Source: Marinospirillum celere (lineage in GTDB: Bacteria > Pseudomonadota > Gammaproteobacteria > Pseudomonadales > Halomonadaceae). Taken from it: DNA of 64,000 nucleotides. The notes under the pieces are model-generated. The model ran no database searches and was not told the DNA's origin. It was given only the letters and a program-made list of their open reading frames with translations. The stretch is taken from NCBI RefSeq assembly GCF_900112235.1, contig NZ_FOLH01000001.1, positions 434,001-498,000 on the forward strand, read 5' to 3'. This document shows, piece by piece, positions 39,301 through 46,890 of the stretch (position 1 is its first letter; each line of letters begins with the position of its first letter). Position numbers and translations under genes: made by a program.

Positions 39301-39418
39301 ACCCATGGCTGTTTCCATTGTTTTTGGATTGGCAGTAGCTACCTTGCTGGTTTTAGTGGTGATACCTGCCTTACTGAGCTTGGTGGAAAGCTGGCGTGAT
39401 CGTCTGGAAGGCGCTTGA
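36308..39418 (+). CDS. RND efflux pump inner-membrane transporter
   Basis: A 1036-residue RND permease with twelve expected transmembrane helices and two large periplasmic loops. Blocks include VRVVWTGASAEDVETGVTLP near the start, FGFIMALGIIVDNAIVVSEH in TM4 with the proton-relay aspartate, and FGLFGLTGIVVNNSIILVSF in the second half. Proton-driven export of drugs, lipids or metals; the adjacent PsrA-like regulator hints at amphipathic substrates. Co-translated with the adaptor. Confidence 0.92.
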   Translation: MKDQGGLIGLFLRHRLASSLLVVLMLLSGFWALNKLNTQFFPNFSLDIVSVRVVWTGASAEDVETGVTLPLENELRSVDGLKSMTSTSSLGISAITLEFRDGTDMTQALAQVEDRVAQLRNLPEAAETPIVSRIVRYEPIARLLVTGLDDADEMRSLARQYEQELLDLGIERVDFAGLPQEEMAIEVPLANLMALALTPNQLAEQLAAFTQDQPAGQVGRDQGGRQLRILEQARDERAFAQLPIAANNERGLLQLGEFAEINKRARDGQVQIRYQGKPAVELWLQRTESTDALAAARLFNDWLKQTQASKPPNIELEVYDQLWELIDERIKLLLKNGAGGLLLVLAILFLFLSGRLALRVALGIPIAFTTAFVALWLFGGSINMMSLFGFIMALGIIVDNAIVVSEHAYTLRGQGYSAEEAAETGARRMLGPVIAASLTTVAAFLPLMLVGGIIGNIMFEIPLVVICVILATLIISFLILPHQLKRGLAVDPAELNEASKKGISARFERGLESFRDHRFRRWVSFAVERKGLTLASALALFILAIGMLAGGRVGFTFFPSPDGTTLRANVAFVAGTSPAKVEAFMQDLDQALLEAEDDLGQGIVQTRVTRLGQQLSQDGNAPSGDQFASILVELVSPDRREVTNQQLMDAWNERLPKAPGLDSVVITAVTGGPPGRDVDVRLEGGTAEELKVAALELAGRMQDIAGLYAVEDDTPYGREQLLVRLRPEGQALGFTPRSLAAELRGFFDGSLVQLYQDGLEEVEVRVRLPDVERYRSSTLSQLSLPLPDRQGWVPLEQVIDLDFQPGFETLRHADARLAIHVSAEVDRARGNAGQIRDGLASDVLPELAERHGINWSFQGRAVDQAETLGDMRMGLVFALAAIFIVLAWMFGSYLLPLVVMAIIPFGLLGATLGHWLLNIELTILSLFGLFGLTGIVVNNSIILVSFYQGLRKTGLERQEAIIEAACQRLRAVLITSTTTIVGLVPLLFETSVQAQFLIPMAVSIVFGLAVATLLVLVVIPALLSLVESWRDRLEGA

Positions 39419-39446
39419 CCCTGGAGGGTGCTTTGCTAGATAATGT

Positions 39447-39464
39447 TTAAAACGTATGTTTTAA
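39447..39464. promoter_or_regulatory. psrA: Candidate PsrA operator
   Basis: TTAAAAC-GTAT-GTTTTAA is a perfect 7-bp inverted repeat with a 4-bp spacer, 28 bp before the psrA start. The known PsrA site has AAAC and GTTT half-sites separated by two to four bases, which this fits. It suggests autoregulation. Confidence 0.65.
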
Positions 39465-39492
39465 CCTTTGTCTGTTTGCCGCAGGAGCACCC

Positions 39493-40140
39493 ATGGCCCA
39501 GTCGGATACCGTCACTCGAATTTTAGATACTGCTGAAGCCCTTTTTGCTGAAAAGGGCTTTGCTGAAACCTCTTTGCGCACGATAACTGGCAAGGCCAAG
39601 GTGAATCTGGCTGCAGTCAACTACCATTTTGGTTCCAAGAAAGCCCTGATACAGGCGGTCTTTGCCCGCTATCTTGATCCCTTCTGTGAACAATTCAATG
39701 CCGAGTTGGCCGCTTTGGAAAAGCGCGGCAGCGTGACTCTGGAAGAATTACTGGAAGTCCTGGCCAAAACAACTATTAGCGTTCCTGCCAGCAAGGGTAG
39801 TTTGTCGGTCTTTATGCGCTTGTTGGGCTTGGCTTACACTCAGGCACAGGGGCATATGCGTCGTTATCTTCAGGAACACTACGGTCAAACCTTTACCCGC
39901 TTTACCAACCAGCTAAAACTCTGTACGGCTGATTTGCCGGATGCTGAACGCTTCTGGCGCATTCACTTTATGCTGGGTTCGGTGGTTTTCACCATGTCCT
40001 CGTTGGATGCCTTGAGAGACATTGCCTACAACGATTATGATGAGAAAACACGCATCAAGGATCTGGTGGCTCGTTTGCTGCCAGTCGTTACGGCAGCTTT
40101 GAAGGCGCCTGTTCCTGAGCCGCTGGTAGCTAGCGATTAA
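39493..40140 (+). CDS. psrA: TetR-family regulator PsrA
   Basis: A 215-residue fatty-acid-responsive repressor/activator. The N-terminal helix-turn-helix is strongly PsrA-like: MAQSDTVTRILDTAEALFAE and VNLAAVNYHFGSKKALIQAV. The C-terminal ligand domain has SVFMRLLGLAYTQAQGHMRR and RIHFMLGSVVFTMS. In Pseudomonas, PsrA senses long-chain acyl compounds and controls fatty-acid oxidation, rpoS and efflux genes. ATG with GCAGGAG upstream. It lies 74 bp after the RND pump. Confidence 0.85.
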   Translation: MAQSDTVTRILDTAEALFAEKGFAETSLRTITGKAKVNLAAVNYHFGSKKALIQAVFARYLDPFCEQFNAELAALEKRGSVTLEELLEVLAKTTISVPASKGSLSVFMRLLGLAYTQAQGHMRRYLQEHYGQTFTRFTNQLKLCTADLPDAERFWRIHFMLGSVVFTMSSLDALRDIAYNDYDEKTRIKDLVARLLPVVTAALKAPVPEPLVASD

Positions 40141-40146
40141 GCTTCT

Positions 40147-40170
40147 TGGCACTGGCACTGGCACTGGCAC
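40147..40170. repeat. Hexanucleotide tandem repeat
   Basis: TGGCAC is repeated four times without error, seven bases after the psrA stop. It adjoins the palindromic repeat pair. Variation in copy number would not affect a coding frame here. Confidence 0.85.
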
Positions 40171-40182
40171 TTAGTCAGAATC

Positions 40183-40380
40183 CATCACTTTTTCAAGACG
40201 CGTGAATACATCCCTGTAAGCTCTGGCCACAACATCCTGTTGTGGACAGCCTGAAAAAGTGATGGCCTCTGCCTCTCAATCCACTTTTTAGGGCACGTGA
40301 ATGCATGCCTGTAAGCTCTGGCCATAACATCTTGTTGTGGCAGCTTGAAAAAGTGATGCCCTCTGCCTTTCAATCCACTT
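40183..40380. repeat. Dispersed palindromic repeat, two direct copies (B and C)
   Basis: Copy B (40183-40264) is bounded by a perfect 13-bp inverted repeat, CATCACTTTTTCA and TGAAAAAGTGATG. It holds an inner hairpin CCACAACA-TCC-TGTTGTGG (40227-40245). Copy C (40282 to about 40360) has a weaker CACTTTTT/AAAAAGTG frame and hairpin CCATAACA-TCT-TGTTGTGG. Both carry CTGTAAGCTCTGGCC and end with CTCTGCCT(C/T)TCAATCCACTT. Copy B shares a 30-bp identical core with copy A before serS, in opposite orientation. Confidence 0.88.
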
Positions 40381-40394
40381 AGGCGGTCCAGTAA

Positions 40395-40934
40395 ATGGAT
40401 AAGCAGTTTCTGAAACAGCAATTGAACCTGGCTCCTAGCCGCCCAGCCAATAATTGGTTGTGGGTGAGTGCCGGTGAGCAGCGTTTGTATTTGCTGAGTC
40501 CTGGTGGAGAGGTTTTGCAAAGCTGGCCCGTTTCGACAGGAAAAGCTGGCTTGGGTGAGCAGGAGGGTAGTGGCTGTACGCCCCGCGGCTGGCACCGCAT
40601 TCGTGCCTGTATCGGTGCGGGTCAGGATGCTCGGGCTGTGTTTCGTGGTCGCAGGCTGACAGGTGAAATCTGGACGCCTGAGTTGAATGCAGCTTATCCG
40701 CACAGGGACTGGATTCTGGGGCGGATTCTGTGGCTTTGCGGTGAAGAAAAAGGCATTAATCGGGGTGGTTCGGTGGATAGCCAGAGGCGTTATATCTACC
40801 TGCATGGCACCCCCGATGATCAACCTCTGGGGGTGCCTGGTTCACATGGTTGTATCCGCCTGGCACCTGAGTCAATGCTTGAGGTTTTTGCTCAGGTTGG
40901 ATTCGCCACTCAGTTGCTGATTACTGAAGAATAA
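40395..40934 (+). CDS. L,D-transpeptidase (YkuD family)
   Basis: A 179-residue YkuD-domain protein. The active site LHGTPDDQPLGVPGSHGCIR has H137 and catalytic C153. A typical STGKAGLG block is near residue 47. L,D-transpeptidases cross-link peptidoglycan or anchor lipoproteins, but I see no signal peptide, so this small version may be exported another way or act on other substrates. Its start is just downstream of the repeat pair with a weak ribosome-binding site. The 3' end overlaps lysE-like by 14 bp. Confidence 0.88.
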   Translation: MDKQFLKQQLNLAPSRPANNWLWVSAGEQRLYLLSPGGEVLQSWPVSTGKAGLGEQEGSGCTPRGWHRIRACIGAGQDARAVFRGRRLTGEIWTPELNAAYPHRDWILGRILWLCGEEKGINRGGSVDSQRRYIYLHGTPDDQPLGVPGSHGCIRLAPESMLEVFAQVGFATQLLITEE

Positions 40935-41547
40935 CCAGGACACAAGCAGCGGTAATCCCACCCATCCCTCGATTGAACCAGCGCCAGTGGTTCTCGCTTT
41001 TCAAAATTCTACCGATTGCTACACCAAATCCCGCCCAAATACAAACGCAGGGCAAGCCTACCAGGGTGCTTAAGCCTGCTAATAATAACGCATTGAGTAG
41101 TAGGTTGCCTTGATCCGGCAGAAAGCCAGCCATTAAGGCAATTCCCACAATCCATGCCTTGGGGTTGGCAAACTGGAAGGCCGCAGCCTGTACGAGCGTC
41201 AAGGGCTGGCCCTGGTTGTCAGTACGAATGACGGGTGGTGGTGCCGTGGCAATTTTCCAGGCTAGCCAAAGTAAATAGGCGCTGCCGAGAACCTTTAAGA
41301 CAGTTTGCAGTATCGGGTAGTGCATAAAAGCACTGCCCAATCCCAGTGCCAGGGCAACAAAGAGCAGTAGGCAGCCCACGGCTATTCCAAAAATATGCGG
41401 TAGGGTGCGCCGAAATCCATAGTTGGCTCCGGAGGCCGTCAACATAATATTGTTGGGTCCAGGTGTTAGTGTCATGGAGACCATATAAGCCAGGGCTGCA
41501 CCAAGCAGTAGGAGGCTTTCAGGGTTAAGATTCCATCCAGTTTCCAT
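40921..41547 (-). CDS. LysE-family amino-acid exporter
   Basis: A 208-residue inner-membrane protein with about six helices. The family signature YMVSMTLTPGPNNIMLTASG is at residues 20-40, followed by FRRTLPHIFGIAVGCLLL. A conserved QFANPKAWI lies mid-protein. It exports an amino acid or related compound. It is divergent from a MocR-type regulator with a palindrome between, a common regulator-target layout. Confidence 0.9.
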   Translation of the reverse strand: METGWNLNPESLLLLGAALAYMVSMTLTPGPNNIMLTASGANYGFRRTLPHIFGIAVGCLLLFVALALGLGSAFMHYPILQTVLKVLGSAYLLWLAWKIATAPPPVIRTDNQGQPLTLVQAAAFQFANPKAWIVGIALMAGFLPDQGNLLLNALLLAGLSTLVGLPCVCIWAGFGVAIGRILKSENHWRWFNRGMGGITAACVLVILQ

Positions 41548-41595
41548 TGTTCTTTACTCTTAAATTGTATGGGTTCAATTTTAGGTGTTTCGTCT

Positions 41596-41609
41596 TTGAA
41601 TGCATTCAA
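41596..41609. promoter_or_regulatory. Perfect palindrome between lysE-like and mocR-like genes
   Basis: TTGAATGCATTCAA is a perfect 14-bp palindrome in the middle of the 110-bp divergent gap. A related TTCAAT half-site occurs at 41574-41579. It is a plausible binding site for the MocR-type regulator, inferred from symmetry and position. Confidence 0.5.
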
Positions 41610-41657
41610 TACTAGGTTATCCTGCTAGAAAATAACTGCAATCGGAATATTGATACC

Positions 41658-43088
41658 ATGACAATGTCACTAAAAGCTAAGGCGCGTGCTCGTTGCCAGT
41701 GGCTACCTGATCTGGAGGCTTATCCTGGGCCCCGTTACAAGGCGTTGGTTACTGCCATTAAAACGGCTATTGATGCTGGTGAGCTGGCTGAGGAAGAACG
41801 CTTGCCTCCCCAGCGTTTGCTGGCCGATGCTCTGGGGGTGACAACAGGAACGGTGACTCGCGCCTATAGTGAAGCGGAACGGCGAGGTTTGGTGGCGGCC
41901 AGGGTGGGGAGTGGTACCTATGTGCTATCCAAGAGTCTGTCCCCAAAACCAGACTTTTATCATCTTGAAGAAGGACGTGATGATGGCAGCATTGATTTAT
42001 CGCTGAGTTTGATGGTGCCTTCATCTGAACGAGTTAAAACCTTTTATCAAGCACTTCAACAGGTGGCCGAAGATCCAGAACAACTGGCCGCTGCCTTGGC
42101 TTATCAGTCTGAGCGGGGCCAAACGCGCTATCTGCAGGTTTTTGTAGACTGGTTGGCACGCATGGGGGTTGAGGTGCGCTCAGAGCAGCTGGTAGTAACC
42201 GATGGTGGGCAGCATGCTATGTTTATTGCGCTGCAAACGCTGATGGCTCCTGGCGATCTTTTGGTGTCGGATCGTTTTACCTATCCCGGTGCGATAGCGG
42301 CTGCACGTCAGCTGCACCTGAGGCATCAGGGGGTTCCTATGGATGCAGAAGGCATGGATATGGAGGCTTTGGAAAGGCTGTGTCATCAACAAAGCCCCAA
42401 GGCGGTTTATGTGATGCCGGATCTGAATAATCCTACCGGTTGCCGGATGTCGCTTGCCCGCCGCCAGCAATTGGCAGAGCTGGCAGAGCGTTATGATTTT
42501 TGGATTCTGGAAGATTCCGTACAGTTTTTACCTGAAGCTTTTCGCTTGCCGCGTATGGCGGATTTAATTCCGAAAAGAACACTTTACCTGTTTAGTACTT
42601 CCAAGATTCTAGCCGGTGGTTTGCGAGTGGGTTTGATTGCCTCACCGGAAGATCTTTTGCCGGGTTTGATGGCTAGTTTGCGTGCCCACTGCTGGATGGC
42701 GCCTCCGCTGATGGTGGCTTTGACCTGTGCCTGGATAGAGAGAGGTGATGCCGAGCGTCTATTGGAGTGGCAGTGGCAGGAGGTGCACGCCCGTCAGCAG
42801 CTCTTGGCAGACATCTTTGTGGATCAAAACTTTTCCTGCCACCCCTATGGTTTTGTGGTTTGGTTGCATTTACCCGAGGGCTGGCGGGCGAGTGAGTTTG
42901 TGCGTGCCGCCGCAGAGGTGGGCGTCAGGTTGCTGAGTGCTGAGCCTTTTTGTGTGGGGACTCAGGCGGCTCCTCAGGCGGTTCGTTTGTGTGTGAGCCC
43001 GCCTGCGGAAAGAAGTCAGTTGGAAGAGGGGTTGAAGCGGCTTTACCGCTTGTTGACCAGCCCTCCCAAGGGAAGGGCTGTATTTTGA
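41658..43088 (+). CDS. MocR-type GntR/aminotransferase transcription regulator
   Basis: A 476-residue fusion of an N-terminal GntR winged helix (residues about 20-85: LPPQRLLADALGVTTGTVTR, YSEAERRGLV) and a fold-type I PLP aminotransferase domain. MPDLNNPTGCRMS, the DSVQF block and FSTSKILAGGLRVGLIAS hold the expected PLP-binding residues, including the Schiff-base lysine. Such proteins regulate using PLP or amino-acid ligands. It probably controls the divergent LysE-type exporter. Confidence 0.9.
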   Translation: MTMSLKAKARARCQWLPDLEAYPGPRYKALVTAIKTAIDAGELAEEERLPPQRLLADALGVTTGTVTRAYSEAERRGLVAARVGSGTYVLSKSLSPKPDFYHLEEGRDDGSIDLSLSLMVPSSERVKTFYQALQQVAEDPEQLAAALAYQSERGQTRYLQVFVDWLARMGVEVRSEQLVVTDGGQHAMFIALQTLMAPGDLLVSDRFTYPGAIAAARQLHLRHQGVPMDAEGMDMEALERLCHQQSPKAVYVMPDLNNPTGCRMSLARRQQLAELAERYDFWILEDSVQFLPEAFRLPRMADLIPKRTLYLFSTSKILAGGLRVGLIASPEDLLPGLMASLRAHCWMAPPLMVALTCAWIERGDAERLLEWQWQEVHARQQLLADIFVDQNFSCHPYGFVVWLHLPEGWRASEFVRAAAEVGVRLLSAEPFCVGTQAAPQAVRLCVSPPAERSQLEEGLKRLYRLLTSPPKGRAVF

Positions 43089-43099
43089 TACTTAGATAC

Positions 43100-43798
43100 T
43101 TATATGCCTAGATCATTCATCAGGTCATCATGGTCCGAGTTGCCAGCTTGTTGGTCGCGGACCTTTTTTTCTTCTTTCTCACGATTTTCTTCAATGATGC
43201 TGTCTGGGTCTTCCAGCTCGGATTCATCAAAATCATGCAGCTTGATAAATTCGGTTTTGTCCATGGAGAGTTCCAGGTAGAAAATATTGTTATCTTCCGT
43301 GCTAAAGGTTACCCGGCGAGACTGGGGCTGATCCAGAGTGGTGTTGACTGAAATCTGAACCTGCTTGTTAATCGCCATCATTTTGGGTTGGCTTTGGGTG
43401 ATGGAAGTCCGTAATTGATGGCGTACTTTATTGGTGAAATCGCCAACAATTTGGTTCATGACTTCACCCATAACATTACCTACTTCATCGGCCGTATGGT
43501 AATGGGCCAGTTCGTTGGCTGGCATGCCCATGCTGACCATGTATTTGCGATAAATTTCCATGGCCGAATCGGCTGTGAAGTTAATAATGACCAGCCCTGA
43601 AAAACCGCCATCGAAAAGCACAAAGCAACCGATATCCGGCCGCAAGCAGGTTTTGTTGATTTTTTGGACCATGGGTGAATAGGAGACTTCTTTGTTGCCT
43701 GCATTGCTGAGCACTTCTGTGACTGAATGGCAGAGGATCAACAGGACTTCTTCGGTGGTAACAGCACGGGAGCGTCTGGCAGTTGCTAGGGGCGTCAC
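43100..43798 (-). CDS. DUF3334 protein, CheX/CheC-phosphatase-like
   Basis: A 232-residue cytoplasmic protein of the DUF3334 family. Its central part (GFSGLVIINFTADSAMEIYR, then EVGNVMGEVMNQIVGDF) resembles CheX/CheC-type chemotaxis phosphatases, where E..N.......N is the active pattern. A very charged C-terminal tail (ENREKEEKKVRDQ) follows. GTG start. It sits 7 kb from the chemotaxis cluster. A role in dephosphorylating CheY-like proteins is possible but unproven. Confidence 0.7.
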   Translation of the reverse strand: MTPLATARRSRAVTTEEVLLILCHSVTEVLSNAGNKEVSYSPMVQKINKTCLRPDIGCFVLFDGGFSGLVIINFTADSAMEIYRKYMVSMGMPANELAHYHTADEVGNVMGEVMNQIVGDFTNKVRHQLRTSITQSQPKMMAINKQVQISVNTTLDQPQSRRVTFSTEDNNIFYLELSMDKTEFIKLHDFDESELEDPDSIIEENREKEEKKVRDQQAGNSDHDDLMNDLGI

Positions 43799-43851
43799 GG
43801 TGACCTCACATAAAATGTATTTTTGCGTGATGAATTTTGTTGCTGTTCATC

Positions 43852-44484
43852 TTACTCAGTTTTTTCTTTAAATTCACATAGATCTTCAATAATACAACTT
43901 AAGCAGCGGGGCTTGCGGGCTACGCAGGTATAGCGCCCATGTAGAATCAGCCAGTGGTGAGCATCCTGTTTGAACTCTTTAGGAGTAAGACGCAAGAGTC
44001 TTTGTTCAACTTCCTCAACATTTTTTCCCTTGGCAATACCTGTACGGTTGCTGACCCGAAAAATATGGGTGTCTACGGCAATGGTAGGCTGCCCAAAAGC
44101 AGTATTGAGCACCACATTAGCGGTTTTGCGACCTACACCAGGCAGAGCTTCAAGTTCCTTACGCGTAGCTGGTACTTCACCTGCGTGCTTTTCCACCAAG
44201 ATACGGCAGGTTTTGAGCAGATTTTCAGCCTTGGTGTTAAAGAGGCCAATGGTTTTGATATAACTCTTCAGTTCGTCCAGCCCCAAATCAAGAATGGCTT
44301 GGGGTGTATTGGCGACGGGAAAGAGGCGGGCCGTCGCTTTGTTGACACCAACATCAGTGGCCTGGGCTGATAAGAGTACGGCTGCGAGCAACTCAAAAGG
44401 GGTCGTCCAGTTAAGCTCGGTTGTTGGCTCGGGGTTGGCTTCCCTTAAACGGCTAAAAATCTGGTGACGTTTTTCGGCATTCAC
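43852..44484 (-). CDS. nth: Endonuclease III
   Basis: A 210-residue base-excision DNA glycosylase/AP lyase for oxidised pyrimidines. The helix-hairpin-helix [18 protein letters not shown] carries the catalytic lysine, and VDTHIFRV holds the catalytic aspartate. The 4Fe-4S loop [17 protein letters not shown] has the correct C-x6-C-x2-C-x5-C spacing. It starts on the rsxE stop (4-bp overlap), so it is the last gene of the rsx operon, as in E. coli. Confidence 0.97.
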   Translation of the reverse strand: MNAEKRHQIFSRLREANPEPTTELNWTTPFELLAAVLLSAQATDVGVNKATARLFPVANTPQAILDLGLDELKSYIKTIGLFNTKAENLLKTCRILVEKHAGEVPATRKELEALPGVGRKTANVVLNTAFGQPTIAVDTHIFRVSNRTGIAKGKNVEEVEQRLLRLTPKEFKQDAHHWLILHGRYTCVARKPRCLSCIIEDLCEFKEKTE

Positions 44485-45191
44485 GTTTGGCTGATCCTTA
44501 CGCGTCGGCTGGGTTGATCACTGGCAATTATTTGAGGTTGAGCGCGTTTTTTGCGCTCCTGGTCGATCAGGTTTTTCAAAGCAATTAAGAGTCCGGTTCC
44601 AAAAAAGGCACCTGGTGGTAGCAGCATAATGAGAACTTGGAAGTCGGTAAAAAAGGTGATTTTCCAGTCAGCAGCCAGAGGTCCTAAGAGTAAATCCATG
44701 CCACTGAATAGGGTGCCTTGGCCGAGAAGTTCTCGCAGACTGCCCAGCAGAAGCAGAACACCACCAAAACCGAGTGAAACCATCAGGCCATCATAGAGGG
44801 CGGGCAGAGGTGGATTTTTTGAGGCAAAGGCATCGGCACGGCCCAGAATCATGCAGTTGGTGACGATCAGGGGAATGAAAATCCCCAGAATTTGATACAG
44901 CTCATAGGTGAACGCCTGCATCAGAAGTTCAGCGCAGGTTACAAAGGAGGCAATGATCATCACAAAAGCAGGTAGACGCACACTGGAGGGTACATGGTGG
45001 CGAACCAGAGAGACCGATAAATTGGAACCCAGCAGAACCAGTAAGGTTGCCAGTCCCAGCCCCAGGGCGTTGACAAACGTATTGGTGACCGCAAGCAGTG
45101 GACAGAGTCCCAGCAGTTGCACCAGGGCTGGGTTGTTATTCCAGAGGCCATCGGTGGCAATTTGCCGGTATGGCAGGGTTGGCTGGCTCAT
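44481..45191 (-). CDS. rsxE: Electron transport complex subunit RsxE
   Basis: A 236-residue inner-membrane subunit with about six helices, one of the two homologous Rsx/Rnf channel subunits (with RsxA). [19 protein letters not shown] is diagnostic. ATG 45191 ([17 protein letters not shown]) is preferred to an upstream in-frame ATG inside rsxG. The complex moves electrons between NADH and ferredoxin or SoxR coupled to ion flow. Confidence 0.94.
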   Translation of the reverse strand: MSQPTLPYRQIATDGLWNNNPALVQLLGLCPLLAVTNTFVNALGLGLATLLVLLGSNLSVSLVRHHVPSSVRLPAFVMIIASFVTCAELLMQAFTYELYQILGIFIPLIVTNCMILGRADAFASKNPPLPALYDGLMVSLGFGGVLLLLGSLRELLGQGTLFSGMDLLLGPLAADWKITFFTDFQVLIMLLPPGAFFGTGLLIALKNLIDQERKKRAQPQIIASDQPSRRVRISQT

Positions 45192-45192
45192 A

Positions 45193-45861
45193 TCACTGAT
45201 CCTCCAGAGAATCTTGGGCATGCCTTTCTATTTGTGGCGTAAGCTGATATTGATTTTCCTGGTACCAGATGAGGCTGCGTTTAACGGCCCTGACAACAGC
45301 TCTAGGTGTAATGGTGGCACCGGTGAATTGATCAAATTCACCACCTTCTTTTTTAACCGTCCAGCCTTCGGGTTCGGGGTTATTCAGATCCCGTCCAACA
45401 AAGTTATGAATCCAGTTAGATTTTTGCACTTCAATTTTATCGCCCAGGCCGGGTGTTTCCAGGTGATGGGCGACACGAACACCTTGAATATGGCCGTCTA
45501 AATGCAGTGCAACCAGTAACTCGATTTTTCCTGTATAACCATCGGGGGCGATCACTGGAACCAGCAGCAAGGTGGGCTCTTCCTGTTGGTAGGCGAGATG
45601 CGCGGCAAAAGGAGAGCTATGACCCAGTTCGGGTGCAGCCAGTAGCAGCAGAGGTTGATCAATATTGAGTTGGTAGCCTTCTTGGGGTGGTGCCAGTTCA
45701 AATAACAGGCGGGCTGCTGCTTCGGCGCGATTGTGACTAATCCGCTCCGCCGTCAGTACCTGGGTTAAGGAAACAGCACCAGCGGTTACCAGAGCAAAAA
45801 GCACCAGGCCAACAACACTGCGTTTTAGGCTGTACGCCAAGCTGGGTGCTTGATTGCTCAT
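45193..45861 (-). CDS. rsxG: Electron transport complex subunit RsxG
   Basis: A 222-residue subunit with one N-terminal anchor helix ([17 protein letters not shown]) and a periplasmic FMN-binding domain. The covalent FMN site is [12 protein letters not shown], with the second threonine as the expected attachment residue. The block [11 protein letters not shown] is also typical. Its start overlaps the rsxD stop by 4 bp. Confidence 0.94.
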   Translation of the reverse strand: MSNQAPSLAYSLKRSVVGLVLFALVTAGAVSLTQVLTAERISHNRAEAAARLLFELAPPQEGYQLNIDQPLLLLAAPELGHSSPFAAHLAYQQEEPTLLLVPVIAPDGYTGKIELLVALHLDGHIQGVRVAHHLETPGLGDKIEVQKSNWIHNFVGRDLNNPEPEGWTVKKEGGEFDQFTGATITPRAVVRAVKRSLIWYQENQYQLTPQIERHAQDSLEDQ

Positions 45862-46889
45862 GCTTTTGGCTCCTTGCTTTGTAGGCCTTTTTTGGCGCGT
45901 GACTGACCATAGACCCTTGGGCGGGTGTAATAATCTAACGCTGGGGCAGCAAAGTTCATCAGGAGTACTGAAAAGGCCACCCCATCCGGGTAGGTGCCCC
46001 AGGTGCGTATCGCAATAACGATCAGGCCAGCACCGATACCAAAGCAGATTTTGCCTTTAAGGCTGGTGGCACCACTGACTGGGTCGGTGAGGATGAAAAA
46101 GGCCGCAAAGACCGCAGAGCCTGCAGCCAAATGCAGCCAGGGGGGCGCTTGATGACTGGTATCCAATCCCCAGACAAAAGCACCGGCAATAAACAGGGTA
46201 CTGAGGAAAGCAACCGGCAGTTGCCAGTTAATCAGGCGCCGGTAGATCAAATAGAGGCCACCCAGCAGCCAGGCTAGAGCAACACTGGCCCAAGCCTGAG
46301 TCATGGCCGGAGCCAAACGTGAGGTATCTGCCCAGAATTCATCTGCCATTAGCAGGCCTTTGTTGCGCCAGGCATCCAGAGCTGTGGCCCCGGTTAAGGC
46401 ATCAGCACCGGCTAGAGAGTTGAGCCAGCCAGCGTCACTGCCGCTAAAGGGAGGTGCTGGAAAAGGCCAGATACTGACTTGAAGCGGAAAGCTGACCAGC
46501 AGAAATGCATAGGCAGCCATGGCCGGATTAAAAGGGTTTTGACCCAGACCACCAAAGAGCTGCTTGCCCATGAGAATAGCAAAAAGACTGCCTAGAATAG
46601 CAATCCACCAGGGCGCTGTTGCCGGTAAACAAACCCCGATTAATACGCCGGTAACCACTGCTGAATAGTCATTAAGAAGACCCAGAGAACGGCCACGCAG
46701 GCGAAGCACCAGGGCTTCTGCGGCTACAGCCGTGCTGACGGTGAATAGCAGATTGATCAGGATGCCAGGGCCAAAAAACCAGGTCAGCGCACTGATACCG
46801 GGTAGACAGGCCAGTAGAACCTGACGCATAACCTGGTCAGTCGTAACCTGGTTATGGGCATGGGGCGAAGAAATCTGTATCCAGGACAT
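45858..46889 (-). CDS. rsxD: Electron transport complex subunit RsxD
   Basis: A 343-residue membrane subunit with about eight to ten helices. SSPHAHNQVTTDQVMRQVLL opens the family pattern. DPVSGATSLKGKICFG carries the covalent flavin threonine. ATG 46889 is preferred, 1 bp after the rsxC stop and with AAGGAAA upstream; an earlier in-frame ATG lies within rsxC. Confidence 0.94.
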   Translation of the reverse strand: MSWIQISSPHAHNQVTTDQVMRQVLLACLPGISALTWFFGPGILINLLFTVSTAVAAEALVLRLRGRSLGLLNDYSAVVTGVLIGVCLPATAPWWIAILGSLFAILMGKQLFGGLGQNPFNPAMAAYAFLLVSFPLQVSIWPFPAPPFSGSDAGWLNSLAGADALTGATALDAWRNKGLLMADEFWADTSRLAPAMTQAWASVALAWLLGGLYLIYRRLINWQLPVAFLSTLFIAGAFVWGLDTSHQAPPWLHLAAGSAVFAAFFILTDPVSGATSLKGKICFGIGAGLIVIAIRTWGTYPDGVAFSVLLMNFAAPALDYYTRPRVYGQSRAKKGLQSKEPKA

Positions 46890-46890
46890 G

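Noticed and set aside
40185-40823. 212-residue minus-strand ORF across the psrA-L,D-transpeptidase gap
   Set aside because: It is antisense to the clear L,D-transpeptidase, and its end has a duplicated peptide made by the direct DNA repeat. No family motifs.
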